64,000 nucleotides of DNA from Anaerosphaera aminiphila DSM 21120. Lineage in GTDB: Bacteria; Bacillota; Clostridia; Tissierellales; Peptoniphilaceae. The stretch is taken from NCBI RefSeq assembly GCF_900129925.1, contig NZ_FQXI01000010.1:1-64000 (forward strand). The letters run 5' to 3'. The first letter of the stretch is position 1, and each line of letters opens with the position of its first letter. Both the position numbers and the translations under genes were made by a program. Under the pieces are notes generated by a model. The model did no database searches, was not told the DNA's origin, and saw only the letters and a list, made by a program, of their open reading frames with translations. Below are positions 16,525 through 26,192 of the stretch, piece after piece.

Positions 16525-16550
16525 AAATTCCCCTGACAGGGAATTTTTTA
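16524..16550 (+). terminator. Intra-operon hairpin/terminator between binding protein and permease
   Basis: AAAATTCCC and GGGAATTTTT with a short loop and T-run, immediately after the lipoprotein stop and before the TAGGAGG of the permease gene. This placement usually makes binding protein more abundant than membrane subunits. Confidence 0.75.
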
Positions 16551-16563
16551 TAGGAGGTATAGC

Positions 16564-17241
16564 ATGGGATTTATAGAAAGTCAGATAACTTTTATAACGA
16601 AATACTGGCAATCTTACTTGTCAGGAGCAGGAGTGACTATCCTACTTTCAATAATTGGAGTTGTGTTAGGTTCAATTCTCGGAATAGTAATTTGTTTAAT
16701 GAGGATGAGCAAAAGTAAGTTAGTAAGGGGAATTTCTACAGCTTACGTAGAAATAATAAGAGGAACTCCAATGGTAGTTCAACTACTTATAATTTACTTT
16801 GGATTAAAACAAATAATTCCACCAAACATGGAGCTACTTAGGAATTCAATACTACTGTGCTCTATAGCTATATGTATAAATTCATCAGCTTATATAGCGG
16901 AACTAATTAGAGGTGGGATTGAATCTGTGGACAAGGGACAATTTGAAGCAGGTCGTTGTTTGGGACTTAGTGAAAAGCAAACTATGAGAAGAATTATATT
17001 TCCTCAGGCCTTTAAAAATATACTGCCTTCACTGGGAAATGAGTTTATAGCTCTTATAAAGGAAACTGCAATAGTTTTGACAGTAGGTGTTACAGACTTA
17101 ACCTATAGAGCAAATGTAATTAAGGGCGCAACTTTTGAGGTAGTAAGACCTCTTGTATATGCGGCAATACTTTATTTTATAATGACATTTACCCTTTCAA
17201 AAGTACTGGGAAGAGTTGAGAGGAGTCTTGCAAATGATTAA
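16564..17241 (+). CDS. Amino acid ABC transporter, permease (second system)
   Basis: A 225-residue HisMQ-type permease with about five transmembrane helices. It contains the [12 protein letters not shown] motif, the [13 protein letters not shown] segment and the EAA loop [17 protein letters not shown]. Start ATG after TAGGAGG. Its end overlaps the ATPase gene by 8 bp, indicating translational coupling. Confidence 0.92.
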   Translation: MGFIESQITFITKYWQSYLSGAGVTILLSIIGVVLGSILGIVICLMRMSKSKLVRGISTAYVEIIRGTPMVVQLLIIYFGLKQIIPPNMELLRNSILLCSIAICINSSAYIAELIRGGIESVDKGQFEAGRCLGLSEKQTMRRIIFPQAFKNILPSLGNEFIALIKETAIVLTVGVTDLTYRANVIKGATFEVVRPLVYAAILYFIMTFTLSKVLGRVERSLAND

Positions 17242-17956
17242 AGTTAACAAGTTGGAAAAAAATTTTGGAGACTTAAAGGTTTTAAAGGGAATAGATCAAA
17301 ATATTTCTGACGGAGAGGTGCTTGTAATAATTGGGCCTAGTGGATCTGGAAAATCAACATTTTTAAGATGCCTTAACTTGCTTGAAATGCCAACAGGTGG
17401 AAAAATTTACTTTGATGATATAGACATTACAGCTAAGGACACTAATATAGATGAAATTAGAGAAAAAATGGGAATGGTGTTTCAGTCCTTTAATTTATTT
17501 CCACATATGACTATTTTAGAAAATATAACTCTTGCTCCAATGATTGTAAAGGGACTTAGTAAGGAAGAAGCAGAAGCAAAGGCAATGGAACTTTTAAAGA
17601 TGGTCAACTTAGAAGAGAAAAGGGATACTTATCCTAAGAAGCTCTCAGGAGGGCAACAGCAGAGAATTGCAATTGTAAGGGCTCTTGCTATGGAACCTAA
17701 AGTAATGCTCTTTGATGAGCCTACATCTGCCCTAGATCCTGAAATGGTAGGAGAGGTGCTGGATGTTATGAAGGCCTTGGCAAAAGATGGAATGACTATG
17801 ATAATAGTAACTCATGAAATGGGCTTTGCAAAAGAAGTTGCAGATAGAGTAATATTTATGGATGAGGGAATGATTGTAGAGGAAAATATACCTGAAGAGT
17901 TATTTGACAATCCAAAAGAAAATAGAACCAGAGATTTTTTAAGTAAGATTTTATAA
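17234..17956 (+). CDS. Amino acid ABC transporter, ATP-binding protein (second system)
   Basis: A 240-residue GlnQ-type ATPase with Walker [18 protein letters not shown]-loop, LSGGQQQR signature, [10 protein letters not shown] Walker B and VTHEM switch. ATG at 17234 is chosen because AGAGGAG lies 9 bases upstream; an in-frame upstream codon at 17216 lacks a ribosome-binding site. It overlaps the permease stop by 8 bp. A bidirectional terminator follows. Confidence 0.92.
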   Translation: MIKVNKLEKNFGDLKVLKGIDQNISDGEVLVIIGPSGSGKSTFLRCLNLLEMPTGGKIYFDDIDITAKDTNIDEIREKMGMVFQSFNLFPHMTILENITLAPMIVKGLSKEEAEAKAMELLKMVNLEEKRDTYPKKLSGGQQQRIAIVRALAMEPKVMLFDEPTSALDPEMVGEVLDVMKALAKDGMTMIIVTHEMGFAKEVADRVIFMDEGMIVEENIPEELFDNPKENRTRDFLSKIL

Positions 17957-17965
17957 ATAGATGCT

Positions 17966-18010
17966 AAAAACCCAACCTTAGATTTTAAATTTAAGATTGG
18001 GTTTATTTTT
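17966..18010. terminator. Bidirectional terminator between the amino-acid ABC operon and the opuC operon
   Basis: Arms around AAACCCAACCTTA and TAAGATTGGGTTT with T-runs on either side, between the convergent transcription units. Confidence 0.8.
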
Positions 18011-18662
18011 ATTTTTTAATTTTATATCCAGTATTGGGCATAAGTTTTTTTTCTAAAAAGCCCAGTAGTAAGTCTGAAAGTATTGCCATTAGGGCAGTAG
18101 GTAGAGCGCCTGCTAAAATAATAGAATATCCATGTGCCACATTCACACCTCTTGAAATAATATCTCCAAGACCGCCAGCACCAATAAAGGTACCTATGGC
18201 AGTAACGCCTATTGCAACTACTAGAGCATTTCTAATTCCACCCATTATAACAGACAGGCAAAGTGGCAATTCAACTTTAATAATACTTTGAAGTCTTGTC
18301 ATGCCCATTCCCTTAGCAGCATCTACAATATCAGGGCTAATTGAATTAATACCTGTTGTAGTATTTTTTAAAATGGGAAGTAGGCTATATAAAAACACAG
18401 CCATTATAACAGTATTTGAGCCGATTCCCATTGCAAGCATTAGTATAGCGAGCATTGCTAAGGACGGAACAGTTTGAAGTACATTGGCAAATCCTATTAT
18501 TGTATTGGACAACTTATATCTCTTTGATATAAAAAATCCTAGTGGTATCCCAACAACTGCTGCAATTAATACCCCATAGATGGAAATTAAAAAATGTCTT
18601 GTAAATTGTTCCAGTACATAAGAACTGTTAGCAGAATAATAGGTGAGCATTCCTCTAATCAT
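18009..18662 (-). CDS. Osmoprotectant ABC transporter, permease (OpuCD-like)
   Basis: A 217-residue membrane subunit with about six helices and the binding-protein-dependent transport loop (AAKGMGMTRLQSIIKVELPLCL). The GIGSNTVIMAVFLYSLLPIL and GAGGLGDIISRG stretches are typical of OpuB/OpuC permeases for glycine betaine, carnitine and choline. Its start overlaps the binding-protein stop by 4 bp. Last gene of a four-gene operon. Confidence 0.9.
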   Translation of the reverse strand: MIRGMLTYYSANSSYVLEQFTRHFLISIYGVLIAAVVGIPLGFFISKRYKLSNTIIGFANVLQTVPSLAMLAILMLAMGIGSNTVIMAVFLYSLLPILKNTTTGINSISPDIVDAAKGMGMTRLQSIIKVELPLCLSVIMGGIRNALVVAIGVTAIGTFIGAGGLGDIISRGVNVAHGYSIILAGALPTALMAILSDLLLGFLEKKLMPNTGYKIKK

Positions 18663-19579
18663 AATTTCACCTCATTTTCAAAGTAGTTGTGTTCTTCAAG
18701 AAATTTAGTTGCAACAATGTGCGGTTCATCTAAATCTTCGTCACCTTCTCTGTTCATTTTTTGCATATCTTCAGAAGAAATTTTTTCCACTAGAGATTTA
18801 AAAATAGTGTCTAGTTCAGGATATTTTTCAACAATTTCTTTAGATGCAACTGGAGAGCAGTCATAAGCTGGAAACAACATTTTATCATCTTCTAATATAA
18901 CTAAGTCGTAGGAGTTAATTCTACCATCAGTTGAATAACCTAGGACTACGTCCATTTCTTTATTGTCCAGAGCAGAGTATACTAACCCGATTTCCATAGG
19001 GAAAATTTTACTAAAGGAGTAGCCATAGATCTCTTTAAAGTCTTCATAGCCATCGCCTTTTCTGTCTATCCAAGATGTATCCACTCCAACTTTAATATTG
19101 TCTTTTAAATTTTCTAAGTCTGAGACAGTTTTTAAGTTGTTTTTCTCGGCAAATGTTCTAGATACCATAAATGCGTAGGTATTTTCAAATCCATATGAAT
19201 CATACCAAATTCTGTTGTATCTCTTTAAATATTCACTTTGGCAAAGTTTAAGAGCTTCTTTTGGATCTTTAACAGGTTCAAGGCCAAGCTCTCCGGTTAG
19301 AGAAGTTCCTGTGTACATACCACTACTCACATTCACATCGCCATTTTGCATTGCAGTGTGAATTAAAGTGGAGGAACCAAGGTTATTTATTAAACTCACA
19401 TTTAAATCTGTGTGGTGTTCTATCATCTGCTTTAATATTTCTGCTAGAACTTGTCTTTCAGTAGTATTTCCAGATGCTATTACAACGTCTTTTTTTACAT
19501 TTCCTCCAAGTCCGGGGAAAGTACATCCGGTAAGGATTAAAAAACACATAAGTGTTATAAATATTTTTTTAAGCTTCAA
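18659..19579 (-). CDS. Osmoprotectant ABC transporter, substrate-binding lipoprotein (OpuCC-like)
   Basis: A 306-residue lipoprotein (lipobox LTGC, Cys19) of the OpuAC/ProX family: residues such as TERQVLAEILKQMIEHHTD, the GTSLTGELG segment and VVLGYSTDGRI are characteristic. It captures quaternary amine osmoprotectants outside the membrane for the two permeases. Overlaps both flanking genes (11 bp with the upstream permease, 4 bp with the downstream one). Confidence 0.9.
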   Translation of the reverse strand: MKLKKIFITLMCFLILTGCTFPGLGGNVKKDVVIASGNTTERQVLAEILKQMIEHHTDLNVSLINNLGSSTLIHTAMQNGDVNVSSGMYTGTSLTGELGLEPVKDPKEALKLCQSEYLKRYNRIWYDSYGFENTYAFMVSRTFAEKNNLKTVSDLENLKDNIKVGVDTSWIDRKGDGYEDFKEIYGYSFSKIFPMEIGLVYSALDNKEMDVVLGYSTDGRINSYDLVILEDDKMLFPAYDCSPVASKEIVEKYPELDTIFKSLVEKISSEDMQKMNREGDEDLDEPHIVATKFLEEHNYFENEVKL

Positions 19580-20234
19580 CGATTTCCCCTCCTGACGTCT
19601 TATAAGGAGACATTTTCTGTTCTACTTTTCCAAGTAGAAAGTCACATAAAAGTGCCATAACAGTAACGGGGATTGTTCCCCAGACAATCATAGGAGGAAT
19701 ATAATTTTGAAGTCCCGTAAATATAAAGTCTCCCAGTCCACCGGCACCAATATAGGAAGCAAGAGTTGTCCAAGCTATTACATATACAGCAGATAATCTA
19801 ATGCCACTCATAATAACGGGCATTGCCATAGGAATCTTAACTTGAAATAGAACTTGTTTTTCAGTCAGGCCCATTCCCTTGGCAGCATCTATAGTATTTG
19901 TATCTACTCCTATAATTCCCAAATAGGTATTTCGTAAAATAGGAAGTAGGGAATATATAAATAGTGCGATTATTGCAGGTAATTTTCCAACGCCTATTAT
20001 AGTCATAATTGAAAGTAGAGCAAATGATGGAATAGTCTGTAGTACAGACGCCACAGTCATTACTATTTTTGAGGCAAGTTTAGACTTTGAAATGGCAATG
20101 CCAACGGGAACTGCAACGATAACTCCAAGAATGAGAGCTGTGGCTGCAATAAATAAGTGCTCACCTGATTTAGATAGAATTTTCATATAATTTTCTACTA
20201 AATAATTAAGCATTAGAATCACCTTCTGCTTCAT
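19569..20234 (-). CDS. Osmoprotectant ABC transporter, permease (OpuCB-like)
   Basis: A 221-residue OpuCB-type permease with about six helices and the AAKGMGLTEKQVLFQVKIPMAM coupling loop. The sequence VLQTIPSFALLSIMT near the middle is typical of this family. Begins inside the end of the ATPase gene (29 bp overlap), showing tight coupling. Confidence 0.9.
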   Translation of the reverse strand: MKQKVILMLNYLVENYMKILSKSGEHLFIAATALILGVIVAVPVGIAISKSKLASKIVMTVASVLQTIPSFALLSIMTIIGVGKLPAIIALFIYSLLPILRNTYLGIIGVDTNTIDAAKGMGLTEKQVLFQVKIPMAMPVIMSGIRLSAVYVIAWTTLASYIGAGGLGDFIFTGLQNYIPPMIVWGTIPVTVMALLCDFLLGKVEQKMSPYKTSGGEIVEA

Positions 20235-21402
20235 TTAATAAGTGAACTACATCGGAAAAATCTTCTCCACTGTCTTCGGCATTTTCATCATCACTCCAGA
20301 TATTTGTGTATATAATATCAACTATAGAAGCACGTGTGACAATTCCCACAAGTTTATTTTCATTATCTACAACAGGTAGATTTTTAACCTTTAGTACGTA
20401 AAACTGGTGTATTGCTTCAATAATTTTTGTATCATTTGGAATTGAAAAGGCATCAGTCATAATATCTCTCATTTGAGGATTTCTTCTTCCTACTTTTCCA
20501 AGGTCAAATATTCCAACAACTCCTTTTAAGTGAAGTTCTTTGTCAGTGATAAAAAGCGTGTCAACACGTTTTTCTCTCATAAGGCTTATTGCCTCATAGG
20601 CAGTGTTTTGTTCTTCAATTGAAACTGGATTTTTAATCATTATAGTTTCAACAGTATTATAAGAAGTTTTTGCCTCATTTAATTTTTCTTCACCAAGCAA
20701 GTTTTTAACGTAGTCAGTTGCAGGGTGCTTAAGGATATTTTCAGGAGTGTCTTGTTGAATTACATGGCCCTTGTCCATAATTACAATTTTATCAGCAAGA
20801 GTCAATGCTTCAGTCATATCGTGAGTCACAAAGACTATGGTCTTTCCAAGTTCTCTTTGTAGTTTTTTCACAAGCTTTTGCAGTGAATCTCTAGTAATTG
20901 GGTCAAGAGCTCCAAAGGGCTCGTCCATTAGAATTATATCTTGATCAGCTGCAAGAGCACGTATTACTCCGATTCTCTGTTGTTGGCCACCTGATAGTTC
21001 AGATGGATATTTTTCCAAATAGTCTACTGGCAAATCAACTTTTTGAATAAGTCCCTCGGCAAGGGCTCTTAGTTTACTTTCATCCCACTTTAAAAGTCTA
21101 GGTACCATAACTATGTTGTCATATATACTCATATGTGGCATTAGTCCTATTTGTTGAATTACATATCCAATCTTTCTTCTGAGATCAACGGGATTTAAAG
21201 ACATAATATTTTGTCCGTCTATAAGTACTTCTCCGCTAGTGGGCTCATTCATTCTATTAATCATTCTCATACATGTTGTCTTCCCGGAACCTGAGGTTCC
21301 TATAAAACACACAAATTCACCTGTATTAATTTCTATATTTACATCTTCGCAGGCAATTTGATTTCCAGGATAGATCTTTGTAACATTTTTGAATTCAATC
21401 AT
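20206..21402 (-). CDS. Osmoprotectant ABC transporter, ATP-binding protein with CBS domains (OpuCA-like)
   Basis: A 398-residue ATPase: Walker A GTSGSGKTT near residue 36, signature LSGGQQQR, Walker B ILMDEPFGALD, switch VTHDM, then two CBS domains at about residues 255-370. In this family the CBS pair senses ionic strength or c-di-AMP and shuts transport accordingly. The acidic C-terminal tail (DDENAEDSGEDFSD) is also typical of osmosensing ATPases. First gene of the operon, preceded by GGAAATAA with a palindromic region upstream. Confidence 0.92.
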   Translation of the reverse strand: MIEFKNVTKIYPGNQIACEDVNIEINTGEFVCFIGTSGSGKTTCMRMINRMNEPTSGEVLIDGQNIMSLNPVDLRRKIGYVIQQIGLMPHMSIYDNIVMVPRLLKWDESKLRALAEGLIQKVDLPVDYLEKYPSELSGGQQQRIGVIRALAADQDIILMDEPFGALDPITRDSLQKLVKKLQRELGKTIVFVTHDMTEALTLADKIVIMDKGHVIQQDTPENILKHPATDYVKNLLGEEKLNEAKTSYNTVETIMIKNPVSIEEQNTAYEAISLMREKRVDTLFITDKELHLKGVVGIFDLGKVGRRNPQMRDIMTDAFSIPNDTKIIEAIHQFYVLKVKNLPVVDNENKLVGIVTRASIVDIIYTNIWSDDENAEDSGEDFSDVVHLLNEAEGDSNA

Positions 21403-21461
21403 ATTATTTCCTTTCTGAAACTTAAGTTACTAATAAATAATTTAAAAAAATATACTTAAAA

Positions 21462-21482
21462 GTGTATGAATTATACATACAC
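21462..21482. promoter_or_regulatory. Candidate operator palindrome upstream of the opuC operon
   Basis: GTGTATG (21462-21468) and CATACAC (21476-21482) are perfect 7-bp arms with an AT-only centre, in the 129-bp gap upstream of the osmoprotectant ATPase. It could bind a GbsR/OpcR-type or other osmoregulator. No regulator gene lies beside it. Confidence 0.45.
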
Positions 21483-21531
21483 AATAATAAGTATAACAAA
21501 AAATGAAAATCATATCAAAATTAAGAATAAT

Positions 21532-22521
21532 TCAACTATTTTTTTGTAAGAATTGTTTTAATATTAGGCTAATTAATAAAATAACTATAGGTGCTAATAA
21601 ATATATTATAGAATCATAAGATAACAGATATAAGTTGGCGGGGGATAGTATTGAAAACAGAGAATATCTATTTTTTGTATATAGTAAAAACACAGCTAAC
21701 AAACTAAATATAGTAAATATTGGAATTAATATTAAACTCATTTTTTCAGTTAAAAAATCTACAACTATGGCATTAAATAAATACAGTAGTATTGAATATA
21801 GAGCATAGTTAACAATATTAAAATTAGAGCTAAGTACAAGTACTATTAAAAATATTACTAAGGGTATAGTGAGACCTGAAAGTAAAAATTGAAATTTTAA
21901 TTTATTTCCCTTCGCCGTTTCAAATAATTTTGACTTTGAGTTTAGCAAAAAGTAATCATAGCAGTTTAAAAGGCTTAGCATAAAGAGCATAACACTTACA
22001 GTTTCAACAATTGGAAACACCTTATCTGTCCCATAACCTTCGTAGTTAAATTTAAAGCTGTTGTTTTTCTCAATTTCATAGGATTTTAAGTATGCACTTT
22101 TACTTAAATTAGTAAGTTTTATTGTATATTCTCTGGAAATAATTTTAAAGTAAGAGGAGTATATATCTTCTCTTGAAATTCCGGAAAACATAACCCCTTT
22201 AGAGTACTGGGTAAAAATTTCTTCAGAACTACCGGTGTCAACTATATATCCGTAGTTGGCGCTTTCAAGCTCTACTTCTTGAAGTAACTCTTCTTGAGAT
22301 TTAACTTCATAGTATTTAAAAATACTCTCTTTACCTAATAGATCTTTAATTAATATACTGCTGTTTTCAGATTTATCTCCATTATAAAGTGCAACTTTTA
22401 AACTATTAGTACTACTTAAATTTAAATTGTTGTATAGAAAGAGTATTACTACTGCACTTATAAGTGTTATAAAAAAGTAGGAGGATTTTAAATTTCTCTT
22501 AGTAAAAATTAAAAATTTCAT
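21532..22521 (-). CDS. ABC-2 type membrane subunit of an unidentified exporter (second permease)
   Basis: A 329-residue membrane protein with one N-terminal helix (about residues 13-33), an extracellular segment of about 130 residues, then about five hydrophobic helices. This is the architecture of ABC-2 membrane_3-type exporter subunits. It overlaps the preceding permease by 4 bp and is last in a four-gene minus-strand operon. Substrate unknown. Base composition is more AT-rich than its neighbours, typical for such membrane genes. Confidence 0.65.
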   Translation of the reverse strand: MKFLIFTKRNLKSSYFFITLISAVVILFLYNNLNLSSTNSLKVALYNGDKSENSSILIKDLLGKESIFKYYEVKSQEELLQEVELESANYGYIVDTGSSEEIFTQYSKGVMFSGISREDIYSSYFKIISREYTIKLTNLSKSAYLKSYEIEKNNSFKFNYEGYGTDKVFPIVETVSVMLFMLSLLNCYDYFLLNSKSKLFETAKGNKLKFQFLLSGLTIPLVIFLIVLVLSSNFNIVNYALYSILLYLFNAIVVDFLTEKMSLILIPIFTIFSLLAVFLLYTKNRYSLFSILSPANLYLLSYDSIIYLLAPIVILLISLILKQFLQKNS

Positions 22522-23606
22522 ATAAATTTCCTCCTTGTAAAGTTTAGTGATAGAGCAAGTAGTAAAATACTGTAGATAAATATTGAGATTAAATTAAAAA
22601 TATTAAAATTTTGTACTAATCCCATGGGAAGTATTGAAATTATTTGAAGTACTGTCTTTGGAAAAATAGATTTTGGAATTATTAAATTTGAACAAAATAT
22701 ATTAAATATAATAATTAACAGTGTTATAAAAATAGTCTTTGAATTATTTAAAATATTTAAAAGTAGTGAATTTAAACTGCTAATAAATATAGAAATTGAT
22801 AAAACTCCAAAAAAATTGTAAAAAGACAAAGTATTTTTTAATTTAAAGTCAATTAAAAATAGTAGGAAAGTCCCTATAAAGCTAAGTATTAAGGTAGAAC
22901 TAACTATATCTGAAAGCTCAATTAAATATGGTGAGTGGCCCTTTACTTTTAAAAATGAAATGTTGTTATAGTAGTTATTGTCTTTAAGAGCTACAAATAC
23001 AATTGAAAATATTAAGAGTAAAATGTAGATTATAGATAAAACTAAGTTGGATTTTTCCACTACTTCTATTTTAAAGTTATCTTCTCTATTTAAAATAGAG
23101 TTTAAAAACACTTTATTTAAACTTAAATTTCTAGTGTCTCTATTAAGGTCTTTAATGTTGTCGGAAATGTAAATATTAGTCTGCGCATCTGAGAGCATTT
23201 CTTCAGCACTGGATATTAAAGACTTAAAAGATCCTTTAACGAGCTGAGAATTTTCTGCAAAGTAAATAGTAGCAGGTTTATTTTCTCCGGAGATTATGGA
23301 ATTGTAAAACTTGCTGGGAACATCTATTAGTATATTGATTTTGTTTTTGTGCAAATTATTTAAAGACTCTTCAAAATCTACACTCTTATTTATTTTAATA
23401 GAGGATTTCGTGCTATCCGTTTGATTTATAATATTCAATAAAAAGTTGTTTTTGTAGTCATTGTCTTTAAAGTAAATATCCACGCTGATTTTTTCTGCAC
23501 TTGTAGATAGAGATATGTAGAAGATGCCCATAATAATGGGCATAAGAGCACATATTATGGGCAATAATTTTATTTTTTTCTTAAAGTTATATAAGAAATA
23601 TTTCAA
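22518..23606 (-). CDS. ABC-2 type membrane subunit of an unidentified exporter (first permease)
   Basis: A 362-residue protein with the same plan as the following gene: an N-terminal helix (about residues 15-33), an extracellular stretch of about 150 residues rich in Asn, Lys and Ser, then about six helices. The two subunits probably form a heterodimeric exporter driven by the ATPase encoded first in the operon. No substrate-specific motif is seen. Confidence 0.65.
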   Translation of the reverse strand: MKYFLYNFKKKIKLLPIICALMPIIMGIFYISLSTSAEKISVDIYFKDNDYKNNFLLNIINQTDSTKSSIKINKSVDFEESLNNLHKNKINILIDVPSKFYNSIISGENKPATIYFAENSQLVKGSFKSLISSAEEMLSDAQTNIYISDNIKDLNRDTRNLSLNKVFLNSILNREDNFKIEVVEKSNLVLSIIYILLLIFSIVFVALKDNNYYNNISFLKVKGHSPYLIELSDIVSSTLILSFIGTFLLFLIDFKLKNTLSFYNFFGVLSISIFISSLNSLLLNILNNSKTIFITLLIIIFNIFCSNLIIPKSIFPKTVLQIISILPMGLVQNFNIFNLISIFIYSILLLALSLNFTRRKFI

Positions 23607-23644
23607 TTATATTCTCCTTTAGATTAATTTATAACTTATGGGAC

Positions 23645-25153
23645 TTAAAGTCCGTACATAACTGTCATTAATGGCATAAGACTGGATTCCACATTAGTCA
23701 TAATTTCAGTTTCCAAACTGTTTAGTTCTTCCTCAGTAAGTTTTAAAATTTCAGTTGAGTTTTCAGGTGCAGTTATTTCAGGTGCTTCAACAGACAGTTT
23801 AATATTTCCACTTAGAACTATAGGTTCTTGTGAAGGTGTACTTATTGTAATGTTGTCAAATATCTGGTTATAAGAAACCCCTTCAACAACGTCTTCATAT
23901 TTTCCAGATAAAGTTATATCCATTTTTTCACCTGCAACAGCATTAAATGCAGTTGAATTACCTGTAAATGACTTATCAGCTGGTGAATAGGTGGATGAAA
24001 TAGAAAGTATTGTTTCGTCATTTTCTGAGATTAAGAAATCAGAAGTATTTTGACTTTCTCCGGCAACAGTTTTATATGTCATAGTAAAGGTATCTAGCTC
24101 ATCACTAAATTCCACTGTAATATCATCTGTAGTGTTTTTCTTTCCGGCTAGATACACATTCATAACTTCTTTTTCTTTTGCATCAGTTGCAAAGTTTGGC
24201 AGATTAAATGCTACAAGTTTACCTTCTTTATTTAAAGTAGCTTTTAGTGTAACTTTTTCTTTTAGTTCAGCATTTTCAATTTCTGTTTTAGTTTGCTTAA
24301 GTGAGTCGATTTGTGATTGAAAATCTGAGTTCATTAAACTGTCAGTACCGGCAATAGATTCTATTTGTTTTTCATTTACTGATATAGCAAAGTCAATAGA
24401 CTTATTTAAATAAGCTTTTAAATCAGTACTGTTAACTTCAATGCTAAATTGTTCTAAATCTGTCTGTGCAAGTTTTTCTGAAGTTACTTTGTCAGTTTCT
24501 ACTTTGGTAATATTCATATTTTTTACAAGAGTAGACTGTTCAGTTTTAACAAATGCGAAAAATTCTTTTTTCTGTTCTGCAAATGTCTTGGCATTTCCAA
24601 ATAAATCAATACTCAAGTTTTTAGCTTCTTCAGTATCAATATTCATAAGTGTTGCCAAAGCAGAAGTTTCTAAGTCAGCACCTAGAGTTTTAGCGTTTAT
24701 TTTAAAGGCTTTGTCATAGGCAAAGGGAGTATCAAGATAAATTTCATCGCCTAGAAATTTTGTATTTAAAGATAGAGTTGAAAGGTTCCCCAAGTTGGCT
24801 CCCATTTCAAATTCAGCTTTTTTAGCCTTATTATTTTGCTTAAATCTTAAATTAATACCTGCCTTGTCAATTCCCATACTTGCAAGAAGTTCAGTGTTAA
24901 CATTCATATCTAAGTCAAAAGCTCCATTGTCTAATATTTTTTTAGACATTTCACTTTCGCCAAGACCAGGGGTTAAGTCATTAGCTGTATTGTGAAACTC
25001 AGTAATTACACCTAAAAAAGCATCTTTAAGTTCAGCTTTTGGGTTGTCTTTTCCAAGTTTACCATAGGCAAAGTAACTTCCAGCTAATACTACTAGTGCT
25101 ATAATAACACCGATTATGGTCTTATTATTAGCAGCACCTCTTAATTTTTTCAT
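23645..25153 (-). CDS. Membrane-anchored extracytoplasmic protein of unknown function
   Basis: A 502-residue protein with a short cytoplasmic basic start (MKKLRGAANNK), one transmembrane segment (about residues 13-30) and roughly 470 extracytoplasmic residues. That part is rich in Asp, Glu, Lys, Thr and Asn with predicted beta-strand and helical alternation and only one methionine-rich tail; no cysteines, no lipobox and no cell-wall sorting signal. I cannot name a family with confidence. The ATG overlaps the stop of the ATPase gene (4 bp), and it sits between the ATPase and its two permeases, so it is probably a dedicated surface partner of that exporter. Confidence 0.65.
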   Translation of the reverse strand: MKKLRGAANNKTIIGVIIALVVLAGSYFAYGKLGKDNPKAELKDAFLGVITEFHNTANDLTPGLGESEMSKKILDNGAFDLDMNVNTELLASMGIDKAGINLRFKQNNKAKKAEFEMGANLGNLSTLSLNTKFLGDEIYLDTPFAYDKAFKINAKTLGADLETSALATLMNIDTEEAKNLSIDLFGNAKTFAEQKKEFFAFVKTEQSTLVKNMNITKVETDKVTSEKLAQTDLEQFSIEVNSTDLKAYLNKSIDFAISVNEKQIESIAGTDSLMNSDFQSQIDSLKQTKTEIENAELKEKVTLKATLNKEGKLVAFNLPNFATDAKEKEVMNVYLAGKKNTTDDITVEFSDELDTFTMTYKTVAGESQNTSDFLISENDETILSISSTYSPADKSFTGNSTAFNAVAGEKMDITLSGKYEDVVEGVSYNQIFDNITISTPSQEPIVLSGNIKLSVEAPEITAPENSTEILKLTEEELNSLETEIMTNVESSLMPLMTVMYGL

Positions 25154-25740
25154 TCAATTTCCTCCAATTGTGAATTTGATAGATAGTATTTTTTGTCGGC
25201 AATGTACAATGTGCTGTCCAAGTGTGTAGTATATATTAAAGACATACCTTGATCTTTCTTTTCATTTAATACATTAATAATTAAGTCTATGGCCTTTGAA
25301 TCCAAGCTTACAAAGGGTTCATCTAGAATTAATAAGTCCACCTCATCTATTAGACAACAGCAAATAGATAGTTTTTTCTTCATTCCACCAGATAAGTTTT
25401 TTACCTTTACAGGAAATAATACTCTTAAATCAAATAAGTCTATAACTTCGTTATTTAAAGAATTTCTATCACTTATAAAGAGTTTTAGATTATCCTTTAC
25501 ACTTAAATCTTCAATTAAAATATTATCCTGTGGTAGGTAAGACATTCGCAGATAGGGCTTTTTGACAATAGTGCCACTATACTTCTTTAACGAACAAATA
25601 CATTTTAGAAGTGTAGACTTACCAGAGCCGTTTTCTCCTAAAATGCATATAAAGTTTTTTTCATTTATTTTAAGATTAATCTCATCTAGGATTAATCTGT
25701 TTTTATAAAAGGCAGATAAATTTTTTATATCTATTAACAT
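25150..25740 (-). CDS. ABC transporter ATP-binding protein of the four-gene exporter operon
   Basis: A compact 196-residue ATPase: Walker A GENGSGKST, Q-loop YLPQDN, signature LSGGM, Walker B LLILDEPFVSLD and H-loop TTHLD. ATG at 25740 is preferred over in-frame GTGs upstream because GTGGTGATT supplies the ribosome-binding site. Small CcmA/NatA-like ATPases of this kind power ABC-2 exporters. First gene of the operon. Confidence 0.85.
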   Translation of the reverse strand: MLIDIKNLSAFYKNRLILDEINLKINEKNFICILGENGSGKSTLLKCICSLKKYSGTIVKKPYLRMSYLPQDNILIEDLSVKDNLKLFISDRNSLNNEVIDLFDLRVLFPVKVKNLSGGMKKKLSICCCLIDEVDLLILDEPFVSLDSKAIDLIINVLNEKKDQGMSLIYTTHLDSTLYIADKKYYLSNSQLEEIE

Positions 25741-25821
25741 AATAATCACCACAAAACTAAAAATATCTTTTCAATTATACCACAGTGTGGAAGTCATAGA
25801 TAGTAAAAGAGTATATTTTAT

Positions 25822-25853
25822 TAAATAAAAAAATTGTGGCATGTAGCCACAAT
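25822..25853 (-). terminator. Intrinsic terminator after the CopZ-like gene
   Basis: Read on the minus strand, ATTGTGGC-TACAT-GCCACAAT is followed by TTTTTTTATT, directly after the stop codon. Confidence 0.85.
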
Positions 25854-26060
25854 TTATTCAACAGATGTAACTGTATATCCACTGTCTTCAACAGCTTTTT
25901 TTAGTGTGGAGTCGTCGAGATTTTCTCCATTGACAACAGCTTTCTTTTTAAAAAGTGAAACTTTAACAGAGTCAACATTGTCTAAAGATTTAAGGGCTTC
26001 TTCAACTCTAGCAGAGCAATGTTCACATGTCATTCCGTCAACGTGTAAAGTTTTTTCCAT
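25854..26060 (-). CDS. Heavy-metal-associated domain protein (CopZ-like copper chaperone)
   Basis: A 68-residue single HMA domain with the metal-binding GMTCEHC motif (Cys12, Cys15) and the ferredoxin-like fold pattern. Such proteins bind Cu(I) and hand it to a P-type ATPase or a repressor. ATG is preceded by TGGAGGTG. No copper ATPase or CsoR gene is next to it, so its partner must be elsewhere. It is monocistronic with its own terminator and is divergent from the tetR gene. Confidence 0.88.
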   Translation of the reverse strand: MEKTLHVDGMTCEHCSARVEEALKSLDNVDSVKVSLFKKKAVVNGENLDDSTLKKAVEDSGYTVTSVE

Positions 26061-26192
26061 AGTACACCTCCAATAAATATTATATACCCAAAGTAAATGA
26101 TAATAAAATTCAAAATAATTATATTTGCAAAATATTATTAAAATTCAACTGTATAATCTTAAGTTTACCAGTTTAAATAGTTGTTTTAAAAA

